Shown: positions 25,867-35,266 of the stretch, piece by piece | Numbering within the stretch: the stretch's first letter is position 1 | Layout: every line of letters starts with the position of its first letter | From: Trichococcus shcherbakoviae | Lineage (GTDB): Bacteria; Bacillota; Bacilli; Lactobacillales; Aerococcaceae | Reading direction: 5' to 3' | Length of the DNA stretch: 64,000 nucleotides | Assembly (NCBI RefSeq): GCF_963666195.1 | Contig: NZ_OY762653.1 | Location: 434,001 to 498,000 of the forward strand | Notes under the pieces: generated by a model | What the model was told of the DNA's origin: nothing | Databases searched by the model: none | The model's input: the letters and a program-made list of their open reading frames with translations, nothing else | Made by a program: the position numbers and the translations under genes

Positions 25867-26505
25867 TCAGTAAAACGATGGTTTCGGAAAATCTGTGTTG
25901 GGTTCGCTGACGCCCAGGCTTTTGTTTGAATGATCAGTCGGATTTTCAATGATGTCCATGATCAACCGCGCGATCGCTTGGCGAGCCACTTGCGCACCTA
26001 TGAAAGGTTCGCCTTTTTGGCTGACCATATACTTTTCATTGCCCTCCTGATTGTAAAGCCAAGTCAAGCGCAACAATGTAAAATCAATCCCGGAATCTTC
26101 GATGATTTTCGCCGACTCTTTGTGGCGGTTTGTGCCTGTGCGGCCGACCATTCTGGCATTCCATTTGCCGAACTCGCCAATCACTTCATCGTAAATCCCA
26201 AGAATGGTGGCGCCGATTATTTTCGTAACGCCTGATTTTTTAGCGGCATCGATAATGGTTTGGGTAGCTTCAGGCGAATTCATATCATTCAGATAAACAA
26301 TTTCCACATCTTTCATAGCTTCCAGCAACTTAGCGGAATCATTGAAATCCCCATCGATGATCGTGATTCGGCTTGGGTCACTGGTGGCGATTCGTCTGTT
26401 CGCATTTCGGGCATACAGAACCAATTTTGCATCAGTTTCCTGCAATAATCTGTTAGTTAACATTTTCGAGATTTGTCCTGCGGCCCCTAAAATCAATATT
26501 TTCAT
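25867..26505 (-). CDS. NmrA/SDR-a5-like NAD(P)-binding protein
   Basis: This 212-residue protein has the atypical-SDR nucleotide motif GAAGQISKM at residues 7-15, an acidic end of the second strand (IIDGDFND) and the usual YLNDMNSPEA segment. Relatives bind NADP and act as reductases or redox sensors. It is transcribed from the MerR-type promoter P2, which suggests a role in electrophile or aldehyde stress together with the aldo/keto reductase and the SnoaL-like protein. Confidence 0.88.
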   Translation of the reverse strand: MKILILGAAGQISKMLTNRLLQETDAKLVLYARNANRRIATSDPSRITIIDGDFNDSAKLLEAMKDVEIVYLNDMNSPEATQTIIDAAKKSGVTKIIGATILGIYDEVIGEFGKWNARMVGRTGTNRHKESAKIIEDSGIDFTLLRLTWLYNQEGNEKYMVSQKGEPFIGAQVARQAIARLIMDIIENPTDHSNKSLGVSEPNTDFPKPSFY

Positions 26506-26537
26506 GTCAAAAACCCCTTTTCTTCTATTCGATATCC

Positions 26538-27251
26538 TCAGTGTAGACCCTGAAGTTCACTCCAAGTCAATCGCAAACTTTTCAATAGGGCTGTTCTTTT
26601 CAAGTGGACGTCACTGAATTCAAGTTGTAAAACGAGAAAAACACCTCTTGATAATATCAGGAAGTGCTTTTCGTATAGATGTTCCACTTCTTTCATATGG
26701 GCAGGCAGGGCAAGAAATACTGCAACCAACAAAACACTGATCATCATTGCAGGCGGATAGACGGTAATGGCGATGATGAAGCCGATGCCTTTTATCAGCA
26801 AATCGATTGTCAGCCACCTTTTTTGGAAGGAAATTTTTCTCCGGAGCATCTCATTTTCAGCATTCGCCTTCACCAGCGAATCGCTCAATAAGATATTGCT
26901 TAAAGTGGTCAGCACTACGATGACGCCATACAGCCCTTGGGCAAAGGAATCATCGAAATGGTTGCTGACAATTTTCGTCACATAAGGAAAGAGCGATGAG
27001 AAGAATAGGATGGACAGGCTGTACCAAATGACCGGTATGGATATCTTTTTAACGTCCTGCCATTCATTGTGCAAGCCAATCCACATTGTTCCGAGCCAAA
27101 AGAAGGAAAGAGTATAGGCGGAATAACTGCCTTTCAGCGCCCACAATCCTTGTAAACTGAGGGTCTCCGGTTCCTGCAACTCCAAAACCAGAATAGTCAT
27201 GATGATAGCCAGAATCGCATCCGTAAAAGCAATCAACCTGTCCTTGTCCAT
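26538..27251 (-). CDS. TMEM175/DUF1211-family membrane protein
   Basis: This protein of about 237 residues shows the TMEM175 pore-helix start RLIAFTDAILAIIMTILVLE at its N-terminus, with FTD in place of the usual FSD, and five further hydrophobic segments. Bacterial members form tetrameric potassium-conducting channels. I use the second ATG (27251), which has GGGG 8 nt before it. The last 20 or so residues are encoded by the DNA that carries promoter P2, and they look unlike the conserved family end. Confidence 0.88.
   Translation of the reverse strand: MDKDRLIAFTDAILAIIMTILVLELQEPETLSLQGLWALKGSYSAYTLSFFWLGTMWIGLHNEWQDVKKISIPVIWYSLSILFFSSLFPYVTKIVSNHFDDSFAQGLYGVIVVLTTLSNILLSDSLVKANAENEMLRRKISFQKRWLTIDLLIKGIGFIIAITVYPPAMMISVLLVAVFLALPAHMKEVEHLYEKHFLILSRGVFLVLQLEFSDVHLKRTALLKSLRLTWSELQGLH
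26540..26570 (-). promoter_or_regulatory. MerR-type promoter P2 with 19-bp spacer
   Basis: On the minus strand TTGACT (26570-26565) and TACACT (26545-26540) are 19 bp apart, with TTGGAGTGAACTTCAG in the spacer. The site overlaps the last codons of the TMEM175-like gene, whose stop is at 26538. Confidence 0.88.
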
Positions 27252-27308
27252 ATTCATTTCCCCTTTTGATCATCTTGATGGATCAATTCTGCGGAAACGC
27301 AGCAAGCT

Positions 27309-27674
27309 TTAATACGTGCTGGCCTCTTGCCGGACAATAATCCATTCCCCGTTCCGCTTTTCAAAAAAATTTTTGACCTGTAGTCTCCAAGTGTGGCGTG
27401 AACCATAGATGCGCGCATCCACTCTGCTTTGCCCGATGAAGCTCGCTTTATTGCCCTCGATTTTGATGTCCTTGATGTTCTCTTCTTTGGTCGAATAATA
27501 GCGCATCTGTTCGCTTCTGATTTGTGCAAACCATTCGTCTTTAGTCTGGTCATATCCCGTCATATGGACCAGATGCATGCCGTCTGCAAGAATCCGATCC
27601 AGCTTGTCTATGTCTTTGGCAACCATCGCTTGATTCACCGCGCGGTACAAGGCAATAATTTGTTGTTCATCCAT
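27309..27674 (-). CDS. NTF2/SnoaL-like small protein (DUF4440 type)
   Basis: This 121-residue protein has the cone-like NTF2 fold pattern: two N-terminal helices (IIALYRAVNQAMVAKDIDKL), LADGMHLVHMTG and a C-terminal sheet (WRLQVKNFFEKRNGEWIIVRQ). Members are ketosteroid-isomerase-like enzymes or binding proteins of unknown substrate. It is transcribed from MerR-type promoter P3. The TMEM175-like gene 57 bp further on may be in the same transcript. Confidence 0.85.
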   Translation of the reverse strand: MDEQQIIALYRAVNQAMVAKDIDKLDRILADGMHLVHMTGYDQTKDEWFAQIRSEQMRYYSTKEENIKDIKIEGNKASFIGQSRVDARIYGSRHTWRLQVKNFFEKRNGEWIIVRQEASTY

Positions 27675-27727
27675 GTTTTTTCCTCTTCTCTTGATTCTAT
27701 AGTCGTCGAATCATTTTGATTAATACA

Positions 27728-27758
27728 AGTATAGGACTTTGAGTTGACTCCAAGTCAA
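27728..27758 (-). promoter_or_regulatory. MerR-type promoter P3 with 19-bp spacer
   Basis: On the minus strand TTGACT (27758-27753) and TATACT (27733-27728) are 19 bp apart, with TTGGAGTCAACTCAAAG across the spacer. It is the third promoter of this design in the window. The 160 bp between it and the terminator at 27926 hold nothing I recognise. Confidence 0.88.
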
Positions 27759-27925
27759 GAGTAAACAATCAGTGGCCATTTTGGATTTAACGGGTCAGAT
27801 AGTGTTGGCGTATGCTCCTTGGCAAATCTGATCATTGTCGGGTAGCTTTCTTATCACTCCTCAATAAGAATTATATCGCGTTTTATCGAACATCGCATTC
27901 TGGACAGTGTTTTTCTTTACCAAAA

Positions 27926-27957
27926 AAAAGCAATCAAGAAGATTGCTTTTTGAAATA
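27926..27957. terminator. Terminator of the acetyltransferase gene
   Basis: AAAAAAGCAATC and GATTGCTTTTT arms enclose a short loop, 29 bp beyond the stop. Confidence 0.85.
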
Positions 27958-27985
27958 TATTAATTTGCTTCGTCATAAACTGGGC

Positions 27986-28570
27986 TCAATCAATATGGAT
28001 ATCTCTAATATATTTTGCAGGTACTCCCGCAACTACCGCGTTGTCAGGAACATTCTTTGTGACGACTGAACCAGCACCAACTATCGCATTCTTGCCAACA
28101 GTAACCCCCGGCAAAATAGTGGCGCCAGCTCCAATCCAAGCATTACTTTTAATACGCACTGCCTTTGGAAGCAAGTCCCTTCTTTGTTTTGGGTCTTCAA
28201 AATGATTAACGGAAACTAATGTGACTCGAGGTCCAATCAACACATCATCCTCAATGTAAATACCGCCTAAATCAACAAACATGCAATCCCGATTTATAAA
28301 TACATTTTCACCAACAAAAATATGACGACCAAAATCAGTTTGAAATGGTGCCTTGATAGTTGATGAAACAGGCACAATTTTTCCTGTAATCTGATTTAAC
28401 AGTGATTTAGCTGTCGTTCGGTCGTTGGCAGAATTAAATTCTGCCAGTAATTTATCGTTTAAGGAAACAATTTCACTAATTAGTGCAAGCTGCGGATCGT
28501 TAGCCACTATCCGTTCTCCATTCAACGCTTGTTGTAAAATTCTTGGTTGCTTCTGATCTGTTACCAACAA
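27986..28570 (-). CDS. Hexapeptide-repeat O-acetyltransferase (maltose/galactoside type)
   Basis: This protein of about 194 residues has the left-handed beta-helix of the maltose/galactoside O-acetyltransferases: NCMFVDLGG-like turns ([11 protein letters not shown]), [12 protein letters not shown] with the catalytic His near 125, and the final [15 protein letters not shown] loop. It transfers acetyl from acetyl-CoA to a sugar. The frame begins with two adjacent TTG codons; the second (28567) is better spaced from AGGAGG. Confidence 0.9.
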   Translation of the reverse strand: MLVTDQKQPRILQQALNGERIVANDPQLALISEIVSLNDKLLAEFNSANDRTTAKSLLNQITGKIVPVSSTIKAPFQTDFGRHIFVGENVFINRDCMFVDLGGIYIEDDVLIGPRVTLVSVNHFEDPKQRRDLLPKAVRIKSNAWIGAGATILPGVTVGKNAIVGAGSVVTKNVPDNAVVAGVPAKYIRDIHID

Positions 28571-28696
28571 TTGCCCTCCTTCAATATTTGTGCTTTAATT
28601 TCTAACTGTACTATAAACGTACTGGTCAAGTATGTCTAATGCTTAAAATTAATATCTTCCTATACCTGATAGGTATAGGAAGGGCGGGGTTCATCT

Positions 28697-29299
28697 CTAC
28701 AAATCATCAGTTGTATATTCTGTGTATCCTTCATAATAGTAACTGACATCAATACCTTTCATATAGACTTCCCTATCATCAATTGACGTAGTCAAGGCAT
28801 TATTGATCAAGTATCTGATTTCCAAGTCATTGACGGGGCTGCGTTCCATGGCAGACAGATAATTATCTTTGTCGATTAAGTTCCAGTCTACAACTTTTCC
28901 CAGTTCTTTCTTTAGAATCAAGTCCAACCAGATGCGTGTACTGCGTCCATTTGCTTCACGAAAAGGGTGCGCAATGTTCATTTCAACATATTTCGCTACA
29001 ATTTCCTCAATAGTGGATTGTGGCATACTGTCAATGTGATTCAAAGCAACTTCCAAGTACCTAACGGGTGCAAATCTGAAGTTTCCCTTCGAAATATTCA
29101 CGGTACGGATCTTTCCCGCAAAGTCATAAATATCATCAAACAAATATTTATGAATATCTGTTAAACCTTTGTATGTACCGATTTCCAGATTATTGATATC
29201 ACCGGAATCATATAAACGTTTTGCGTTGGCTTTACTAATTCGTTCTTCCGCTTTCGCTAATTCAACTTGATTCGTTATTCCCAATTTGTTATCTAACAC
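28697..29299 (-). CDS. fic: Fic-family AMP transferase, class III
   Basis: This 200-residue protein has the Fic core with the active motif [12 protein letters not shown] at 111-122, in which the usual GNGR Gly is Ala (position 116). The catalytic His111 and the anion-binding NGR are kept. The C-terminal sequence S186-YYY-E190-G191 fits the inhibitory (S/T)xxxE(G/N) motif of single-domain class III Fic proteins such as that of Neisseria, so inhibition is built in and no separate antitoxin gene is needed or seen. These enzymes AMPylate targets such as DNA gyrase; the target here is unknown. Confidence 0.93.
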   Translation of the reverse strand: MLDNKLGITNQVELAKAEERISKANAKRLYDSGDINNLEIGTYKGLTDIHKYLFDDIYDFAGKIRTVNISKGNFRFAPVRYLEVALNHIDSMPQSTIEEIVAKYVEMNIAHPFREANGRSTRIWLDLILKKELGKVVDWNLIDKDNYLSAMERSPVNDLEIRYLINNALTTSIDDREVYMKGIDVSYYYEGYTEYTTDDL

Positions 29300-29584
29300 G
29301 GCTAAGCTCCTTTACTTAAAAATAAGCTATTCATCTAACACTATTTATTATAGCCTATCGTTAGGTTGTCGTCTGAGGCAAGAAGGAAATACTGTTTTTC
29401 AACAAAGTGTCACCCATCACCGGCAATTCAATCTTAAACACACCAAAAGTTACCGTTGAACCGGCATCCGCCGGTGAATCAAATCCGGAAACATTGTTTT
29501 TTCTTTGTGAGGCAGCCTCTTTGGAAAATTCGGATTCATTTGCTTGAACGGCACGCAGAAGACCGATCTATTTTTCTTGCTCTT

Positions 29585-29712
29585 CTCCGGCGAAGCAGCC
29601 TTCGCAGGAGGACGGACCACATTTTCCCCGCCCATCTCCGGTGGAGCGGGCTTCATCGAAGATGAATGTTGTTTTCGGTATTGTTCTCCGGCCAGCCGAT
29701 CGCTCCCCGGAG
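29585..29712. repeat. Hairpin array A5 (3 units, 50-51-bp period)
   Basis: Units lie at 29585-29610, 29636-29661 and 29686-29712. The first is almost a full palindrome (CTCCGGCGAAG, loop, CTTCGCAGGAG). It lies beyond the Lrp terminator. The 285 bp between it and the fic start hold a CCGGC/GCCGG stem near 29,462-29,475 and no gene. Confidence 0.85.
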
Positions 29713-29741
29713 ATGCGGCTCCCCCCCCGCACACAAAAAAT

Positions 29742-29780
29742 AAGCAAAAACGCCGAAAATAACTCTCGGCGTTTTTGCTT
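29742..29780. terminator. Bidirectional terminator after the Lrp-family gene
   Basis: AAGCAAAAACGCCGA (29742-29756) and its exact complement TCGGCGTTTTTGCTT (29766-29780) form a 15-bp stem at the gene end. Confidence 0.9.
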
Positions 29781-30222
29781 ATTCGTTTATTTGGATCTGC
29801 AGTCCGCGGGGACCGACATTTGTTGAAAAGACAATATGCGTTTTTGTGTCGCCAAAGCGTTGCAGGTCAGTGATGAATTCATCAAGCTCGATCGTGTTGG
29901 AATAGTAGACCTTCAATAACATCGAGTAATCACCCGTGATGCAGTCGCATTCCACGACGTTGGGGATTTCTTCGATGTAGCGGTAAAAATCTTTTTTGTC
30001 TTTTGCCGGGACTGCACAGTTCACATAGGCCTTGATCAAAAAGCCCAATTTCTGATGGTCAAGAACAGCTTGATACGTGCGGATATACCCAAGACCCTCC
30101 AAATTCTGCAAACGCACGGACACGGAAGGAGACGAAATGAAACACTCTTCAGCAATTTGTTTTACAGTAATCCTGCTGTTTTTTTGCATAATATTCAAAA
30201 TTTTCCGATCTAATACATCCAT
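29779..30222 (-). CDS. Lrp/AsnC-family transcriptional regulator
   Basis: This 147-residue regulator has an N-terminal helix-turn-helix (ITVKQIAEECFISSPSVSVR, about 19-38) and a C-terminal RAM ligand domain (from about 68; GDYSMLLKV). Family members sense amino acids. It lies directly downstream of, and on the same strand as, the amino-acid transport and conversion operon, making that operon its most likely target. Confidence 0.93.
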   Translation of the reverse strand: MDVLDRKILNIMQKNSRITVKQIAEECFISSPSVSVRLQNLEGLGYIRTYQAVLDHQKLGFLIKAYVNCAVPAKDKKDFYRYIEEIPNVVECDCITGDYSMLLKVYYSNTIELDEFITDLQRFGDTKTHIVFSTNVGPRGLQIQINE

Positions 30223-30317
30223 AATGGCCCCTCCATCCTAACAATTCTCATCATTTTCTTAATTTTAGTAAGAAATGAAAAGAGTTGCAAGGTTGGGCTC
30301 ACAAGATGTGTCATGCT

Positions 30318-31511
30318 TTATGACATTTTCCTCTTCCTGCCATCAAACAAAAGGTAAACAAACAGAGCGGTTATACCGAACCCTCCACAAAAGAGGTACA
30401 TGATTTGAAACCCATACATACTGGCGATGATGCCCCAAAGCATTGCCCCGCCTCCGTACGCTACATCCAGAGCAGCCGAGAAAATCGCTATCGCACGTCC
30501 GCGTTCTTGGTCGGAAATACTTTGCAAAACAATCGTATTCATGACCGGAAGCAAACTGGCAAAACCAATTCCATAAAGCACAGCTGCTAATAGTAAATGA
30601 ACAAGATCATCGGCAAAAGCAAGTAAGCCAAACGCTGCAGTGATGCTCAATATGCTGCCGCAAATCAAGAACGTTTGATTGACGCGCTTCAAGATTTGGG
30701 GGAAGAGAAATCGGATCAGAACCGTGACGACCGTCATCACGGTAAAGTAGTAGCCGGCTCCGCTTATTTTCTTTTCGATCGCACACTGCGCGATAAAGGC
30801 GATCACACCGGAATTCGCAAAGCAAATCAAAAACATGATCAGGCTCGGAAACATCACGCCCCGATTCTCCATGATGGCCAACGCTTCAGCCGCTCCGCCC
30901 TTCGTCTTTGGCTTTTCTCCGAAAAATAGTGTTCTTGGCGATTCAGCACTAATAAAAAAGCTTAAAAGAAAAGCCAAACTTGTCAACAAAAGCGCCACCC
31001 GAAACAAGGCTTCAAATCCGTATGCTTCCACCACCGCCAACCCGAGCAAGGGGCCGATTGCGCCAGGGACCGCCTGGGCGATGCTGAAGTACCCTAAGCC
31101 GGCGGATAACTGTTCCTTTGGGATCAAATCCGCCGCCATGGTCGCAGCACTTGTTGCTTGGATGCTGTTGCCGATTCCTTGGATCAACCGTAAACAAAAC
31201 AGCATCAACAGCGTTTGCAGCACATTCAGCAAAGCGAAATCAAGGAAAAGAATCGCTAACCCGATTGTTAGCAACAGCCTGCGACCGTATCGATCCAATA
31301 ATATTCCGATCGGCAAGCGGAAAAACAAAGCCGATATACCCAAAATCCCTACGATGCTTCCGGCGACCGCTTTTGACCCGCCTAATGCAGTCACATAGAG
31401 GGGCAACGTTCCCATTTGGGTCGTGATTGCCGTCATCGCCAAAAACGTAATGCAGTTCACCAAGAGGAAATCCTTGGTCCAAAGCTTGCTTTTCACTTCC
31501 GTATATTCCAC
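30318..31511 (-). CDS. MFS transporter
   Basis: This 397-residue protein has about twelve membrane segments and the MFS motif A region (GILLDRYGRRLLLTIG, near residues 67-82). Specificity cannot be read. It starts 12 bp after the second ABC ATPase gene, probably with the GTG at 31511, so it is the last gene of the operon and may export the 2-oxo or 2-hydroxy acid product made by the enzymes encoded before it. Confidence 0.9.
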   Translation of the reverse strand: MEYTEVKSKLWTKDFLLVNCITFLAMTAITTQMGTLPLYVTALGGSKAVAGSIVGILGISALFFRLPIGILLDRYGRRLLLTIGLAILFLDFALLNVLQTLLMLFCLRLIQGIGNSIQATSAATMAADLIPKEQLSAGLGYFSIAQAVPGAIGPLLGLAVVEAYGFEALFRVALLLTSLAFLLSFFISAESPRTLFFGEKPKTKGGAAEALAIMENRGVMFPSLIMFLICFANSGVIAFIAQCAIEKKISGAGYYFTVMTVVTVLIRFLFPQILKRVNQTFLICGSILSITAAFGLLAFADDLVHLLLAAVLYGIGFASLLPVMNTIVLQSISDQERGRAIAIFSAALDVAYGGGAMLWGIIASMYGFQIMYLFCGGFGITALFVYLLFDGRKRKMS

Positions 31512-31523
31512 GTGTCATCCCTC

Positions 31524-32282
31524 TCAGACTGCTGTTTTGAAACGAACTTGCATCAAGAATTGTTTTGTCCGCTCTTGTTTAGGATCATCAAAGACTTCTG
31601 AGGGTGTTCCTGCTTCAACGACTACCCCATCAGCCATAAACACAACTTTATCAGCCACCTCTTGTGCAAACTGCATCTCATGGGTAACGATGATCATCGT
31701 TTGACCCGTGTCAGCCAATTGCCTCATCACATTCAACACATCCCCGACAAGTTCCGGATCGAGTGCGGATGTGGGTTCATCGAACAACAGAAGCTCTGGA
31801 GACAACGCCATCGCCCGGGCAATGCCGACCCGTTGCTGTTGTCCACCGGAAAGTTGGATCGGATACATCCCCGCTTTTTCCGCCATCCCGACTTTTTCCA
31901 AGACAGAAGTGGCAATCGTTTCTGCCAGTTTTTTCGGGACTTTCCGGGGTGTAACCAATCCTTCCATCACATTCTGCAGCACCGTCATATGGCTGAACAA
32001 TTCATAGGATTGAAAAACCATCGCCGTTTTTCTGGCAATTTCCCGGCTCTGATGCGAACCGATACGGCTGAGGTCATAGCGAAGGTCACCGAGTTCATAC
32101 ATGCCTGCATCCGGCCGTTCCAAGAGATTCAAACAACGCAAGAAGGTGGTTTTGCCGGAGCCGCTCGGGCCGATAATGCAGACAACTTCGCCTTTATTAA
32201 TGGTCAAACCTACGTTTTTCAATATTTCGTTCTTACCAAAGCTTTTTTTCAGTCCGCTTATTTGCGCCTGGATCATCTTCAT
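31524..32282 (-). CDS. ABC transporter ATPase, polar amino acid type (second copy)
   Basis: This 252-residue ATPase shows Walker [10 protein letters not shown], signature [14 protein letters not shown], Walker [14 protein letters not shown] and the switch His (VTHEM). It resembles the GlnQ/TcyN group. A second ATPase of the same group is encoded at 34520-35266, so each of the two permeases in the operon may have its own ATPase or they may be interchangeable. Confidence 0.94.
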   Translation of the reverse strand: MKMIQAQISGLKKSFGKNEILKNVGLTINKGEVVCIIGPSGSGKTTFLRCLNLLERPDAGMYELGDLRYDLSRIGSHQSREIARKTAMVFQSYELFSHMTVLQNVMEGLVTPRKVPKKLAETIATSVLEKVGMAEKAGMYPIQLSGGQQQRVGIARAMALSPELLLFDEPTSALDPELVGDVLNVMRQLADTGQTMIIVTHEMQFAQEVADKVVFMADGVVVEAGTPSEVFDDPKQERTKQFLMQVRFKTAV

Positions 32283-32303
32283 CTCCTCCTTCTTTTCTGG
32301 TAC

Positions 32304-33275
32304 TCAGATCGAGATCGTATTCCGGCAACTTCCTGCGATTATGATATCCCGCGCATTGGTCAACGAGGTCTCAACAATTTCTTGTACAGCCAATTCGGTA
32401 TGGTAAGCGATATGCGGCGTGATCATGACATTCGGGATGGCCATCAAGCGGGAATAATAAGGGTTCTTTTCCCAACCGACGGAAAAATACTTTTCCTCGT
32501 CCTCCAGCGCATCCAAGGCTGCACCAGCCAGCTTTCCGGTTGCCAAAGCTTGGATCAGCGCTTCGGTATCGACAATTTTTCCGCGCGCCGTGTTCACAAG
32601 ACAACTACCTGGTTTCATTTTTGCAAAAGTATCCTCTGAAAATAGATAAGTGGATTCCTCAGTTAAGGGGATGTGTATGGACAGAACATCCGACTGTTTC
32701 AACAGTTCCTCAAAAGAAACGTAGCTGATTTTCCCTTTCAAACGCGGATTTTCTGCTGAACTGGAGGCGATCACGCGCCCGCCCAAAGCATGGATCCCTT
32801 CTGCGACGACAGCACCGATCCGTCCTGTTCCCAGGATGCCGACCGTCACATCCTGCAATTCCCGGCCGATTTCCGCTTTGCGGGATGAGTTTGGCTGCAG
32901 CACGGTCGGGATATTCCGCAATACCATCAATATCGACATGATCGCAAAATGACCGACTGAAGTGGGACTGTAGGCAGGAACATTCGTCACGGTCAAGCCA
33001 TATTTTTGGGCCCACTCAAAGTTGATGCCATCCACCCCGGTCGATTTGACCGACAATTGGTGGATGCCTTGCTCCCGCAGTTTGCGGTAGAGCAACTCAC
33101 TCTGACGCATTTCCGGACTCGGATACAGGCAGACCCCATCATGGGGGCCGGCGAAATGGACATTTTCACTGGATATGCCTTCGTTGATGATGGTCACGGG
33201 TATCTTGTTGCTGAAACTCCAACGTTTGATGAATTTTTCCTCGTCAGCACTGACCCCATAATAAATCAATCTCAT
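32304..33275 (-). CDS. D-2-hydroxyacid dehydrogenase (D-lactate dehydrogenase family)
   Basis: This 323-residue NAD-dependent enzyme has the Rossmann fingerprint GILGTGRIGAVVAEG near 147-161 and the catalytic Arg (NTARGKIVD), Glu (DALEDEEKY) and His (TPHIAYHTE). It reduces 2-oxo acids to D-2-hydroxy acids. Next to an aminotransferase and an amino acid transporter it probably acts on the oxo acid formed from an imported amino acid rather than as the main lactate dehydrogenase. Confidence 0.93.
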   Translation of the reverse strand: MRLIYYGVSADEEKFIKRWSFSNKIPVTIINEGISSENVHFAGPHDGVCLYPSPEMRQSELLYRKLREQGIHQLSVKSTGVDGINFEWAQKYGLTVTNVPAYSPTSVGHFAIMSILMVLRNIPTVLQPNSSRKAEIGRELQDVTVGILGTGRIGAVVAEGIHALGGRVIASSSAENPRLKGKISYVSFEELLKQSDVLSIHIPLTEESTYLFSEDTFAKMKPGSCLVNTARGKIVDTEALIQALATGKLAGAALDALEDEEKYFSVGWEKNPYYSRLMAIPNVMITPHIAYHTELAVQEIVETSLTNARDIIIAGSCRNTISI

Positions 33276-33285
33276 AATATCCTCC

Positions 33286-34506
33286 TCAAATCACTTGTTT
33301 GGATGATGCAGGTGTCGCTTGTTTCAAAGCTTCACCGATTACTTTTACTCCGTCCACGATTTCCGAAAGTGTGGGTTTGGTGAAGTTCAAACGGAAATAA
33401 CGTTCGTACCCTTCTTGCACTACGCTCATTATATTACCAGGGATCACGGCAACCTTGGCTTCGTCCAATGCGGTATAGAACGTCTCCGGGTCCAATTCAT
33501 CCGCCATCTTGCAGCAGATAAAATAGCCACCGGTCGGCTTGATGAACTGAATTTTGTCTTCAGGCAACGCTTCAAGACCCGCAATCATCGCCTCAAATTT
33601 TCCCTTGTAGTACTGCTTCAACGCCGAGACATGTTCTTCAAACTGATGATTCTGCATGAATTCCGCCAGCATCACTTGCCAATAAAAATTGGTATGGGAA
33701 TCCGATACTTGCTTGGCTAAAGCCAGTTTTTCCATGATTTCATCCGGCGCCATGATGAAGCCCAGCCTTGCGCTGGGTGCCAAAATTTTGGAAAACGAAC
33801 CCGCATACATGACACGCCCGTCCGTATCCATTTCCTTCAGTTTTATGATCGGTTCGCCGTAGTACAGGAGATCGCCATAAGGGTCATCTTCGAAAATCAG
33901 CACATCATATTTTTGGGCCAAGCTGTAAATGGCTTGGCGTTTTTCCAGAGGAATCGACGTCCCCAATGGATTTTGGAACGTGGGAATGAGGTAAATGAAC
34001 TTGATGCGTTGCTCAAAACGCAACAGCTCTTCCAGTGCTTCCAAATCGACGGATTCTTCTGCGACGTTCATCGGGATCGGTACGGGAATGGCTCCATAGC
34101 CTTTGATCGCATTCACCGCCCCTGAAAAGGTTTGTTCTTCACAGAGCACGACGTCTCCCTCATCACAAAGGACTTTCACTGCGATATCCATCGCTTGGGT
34201 GGAACCCGATGTAATCAGCACCTGTTCCTCATTCTGCAGATTGGCGGTTGCCGCCAACCTTTCTTTGACCAGCTTGCGCAGCAAAGGATAGCCTTCTGAG
34301 GCACCATATTGCAAAAACGTTTCCGGATCGACTTCTGTATATAATTTTTGCGAAATTTTTTGGAGGGTCTCCATTGGAAAAGCTTCAACCGGCGGAAAGC
34401 CGTAAGCAAATGAGATCACATCTTTGAGTTCCATGTTTTTACTTGCATTTTCCCTTAAGGGAGATGTTTTCAATTCCTTGATACGATTTGCGAAACGATA
34501 TGCCAT
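33286..34506 (-). CDS. PLP-dependent aminotransferase (class I/II, LysN/2-aminoadipate-like)
   Basis: This 406-residue enzyme has the PLP Lys in YAGSFSKILAPSARLGF (near 240), the cofactor-binding SGSTQAMD and FEDDPYGD. GAGGAGG precedes the ATG at 34506; the frame upstream is not likely to be translated. The group includes 2-aminoadipate and aromatic amino acid transaminases. Its neighbours suggest conversion of the transported amino acid to a 2-oxo acid for the dehydrogenase. Confidence 0.93.
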   Translation of the reverse strand: MAYRFANRIKELKTSPLRENASKNMELKDVISFAYGFPPVEAFPMETLQKISQKLYTEVDPETFLQYGASEGYPLLRKLVKERLAATANLQNEEQVLITSGSTQAMDIAVKVLCDEGDVVLCEEQTFSGAVNAIKGYGAIPVPIPMNVAEESVDLEALEELLRFEQRIKFIYLIPTFQNPLGTSIPLEKRQAIYSLAQKYDVLIFEDDPYGDLLYYGEPIIKLKEMDTDGRVMYAGSFSKILAPSARLGFIMAPDEIMEKLALAKQVSDSHTNFYWQVMLAEFMQNHQFEEHVSALKQYYKGKFEAMIAGLEALPEDKIQFIKPTGGYFICCKMADELDPETFYTALDEAKVAVIPGNIMSVVQEGYERYFRLNFTKPTLSEIVDGVKVIGEALKQATPASSKQVI

Positions 34507-34519
34507 CTGATTTCCTCCT

Positions 34520-35266
34520 CTATCTAGCCATTTGGGTTGTGAAACGGGCCAAAAAGGCTTTGGTCCGCTCTTCTTTCGTTTGTTCAAACACTTCCTTAGG
34601 ACTTCCTTGTTCGACCACCAGGCCGTTTTCCATAAAGACGATCTTGTCAGACACTTCATAAGCGAATTTCATCTCATGCGTCACCAGCACCATCGTTGCG
34701 CCAGTTTCAGCGATATCCCGCAGGAGCGTCAGTGTCTGTCCGACCAATTCCGGATCAAGCGCTGAAGTCGGTTCATCGAACAGTATCACTTTGGGATTCA
34801 ACGCCAAGGCCCGCGCAATTCCGATCCGTTGCTGCTGGCCGCCGGATAATTGGCTGGGATAAAAATCTTTGCGTTCGGTTAAGCCCACTTGTTCCAGCAA
34901 AGCATCCGCTACTTCATACGCTTCCTGCTTGGTCCTTTTTTTCGTCAGCAAGAGCGGCATCACAATATTTTCGCGCGCTGTCTTGTTATGGAACAGCGCA
35001 TAATTTTGAAAGACCATCGCGGTTTGGCGTTGGTGCGCCAAAATCTCTTTCGGATTGGCTTTATTAACGATCGTTTCGGTTTCTCCCAGGAGAATGCTGC
35101 CTTCATCTGCCCGTTCCAAAAAATTCAGACAGCGGAGGAAGGTTGTTTTGCCGGAACCGCTTGGCCCCAGAAGGGTGACGACTTCACCTTTGGCAACATC
35201 CATATCGATGCCTTTGAGGACTTCTTGCTTGCCAAAGCGCTTGTGGATATTGCGTACTTCCATCAT
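34520..35266 (-). CDS. ABC transporter ATPase, polar amino acid type (first copy)
   Basis: This 248-residue ATPase has Walker [38 protein letters not shown] and VTHEM. It overlaps the permease gene before it by four bases and precedes the aminotransferase, so transport and metabolism are one transcription unit. Confidence 0.95.
   Translation of the reverse strand: MMEVRNIHKRFGKQEVLKGIDMDVAKGEVVTLLGPSGSGKTTFLRCLNFLERADEGSILLGETETIVNKANPKEILAHQRQTAMVFQNYALFHNKTARENIVMPLLLTKKRTKQEAYEVADALLEQVGLTERKDFYPSQLSGGQQQRIGIARALALNPKVILFDEPTSALDPELVGQTLTLLRDIAETGATMVLVTHEMKFAYEVSDKIVFMENGLVVEQGSPKEVFEQTKEERTKAFLARFTTQMAR

Noticed and set aside
31662-32639. Plus-strand frame of 325 codons opposite the ABC ATPase and dehydrogenase genes
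   Set aside because: It spans the junction of two well-supported minus-strand genes and has no recognisable motif.
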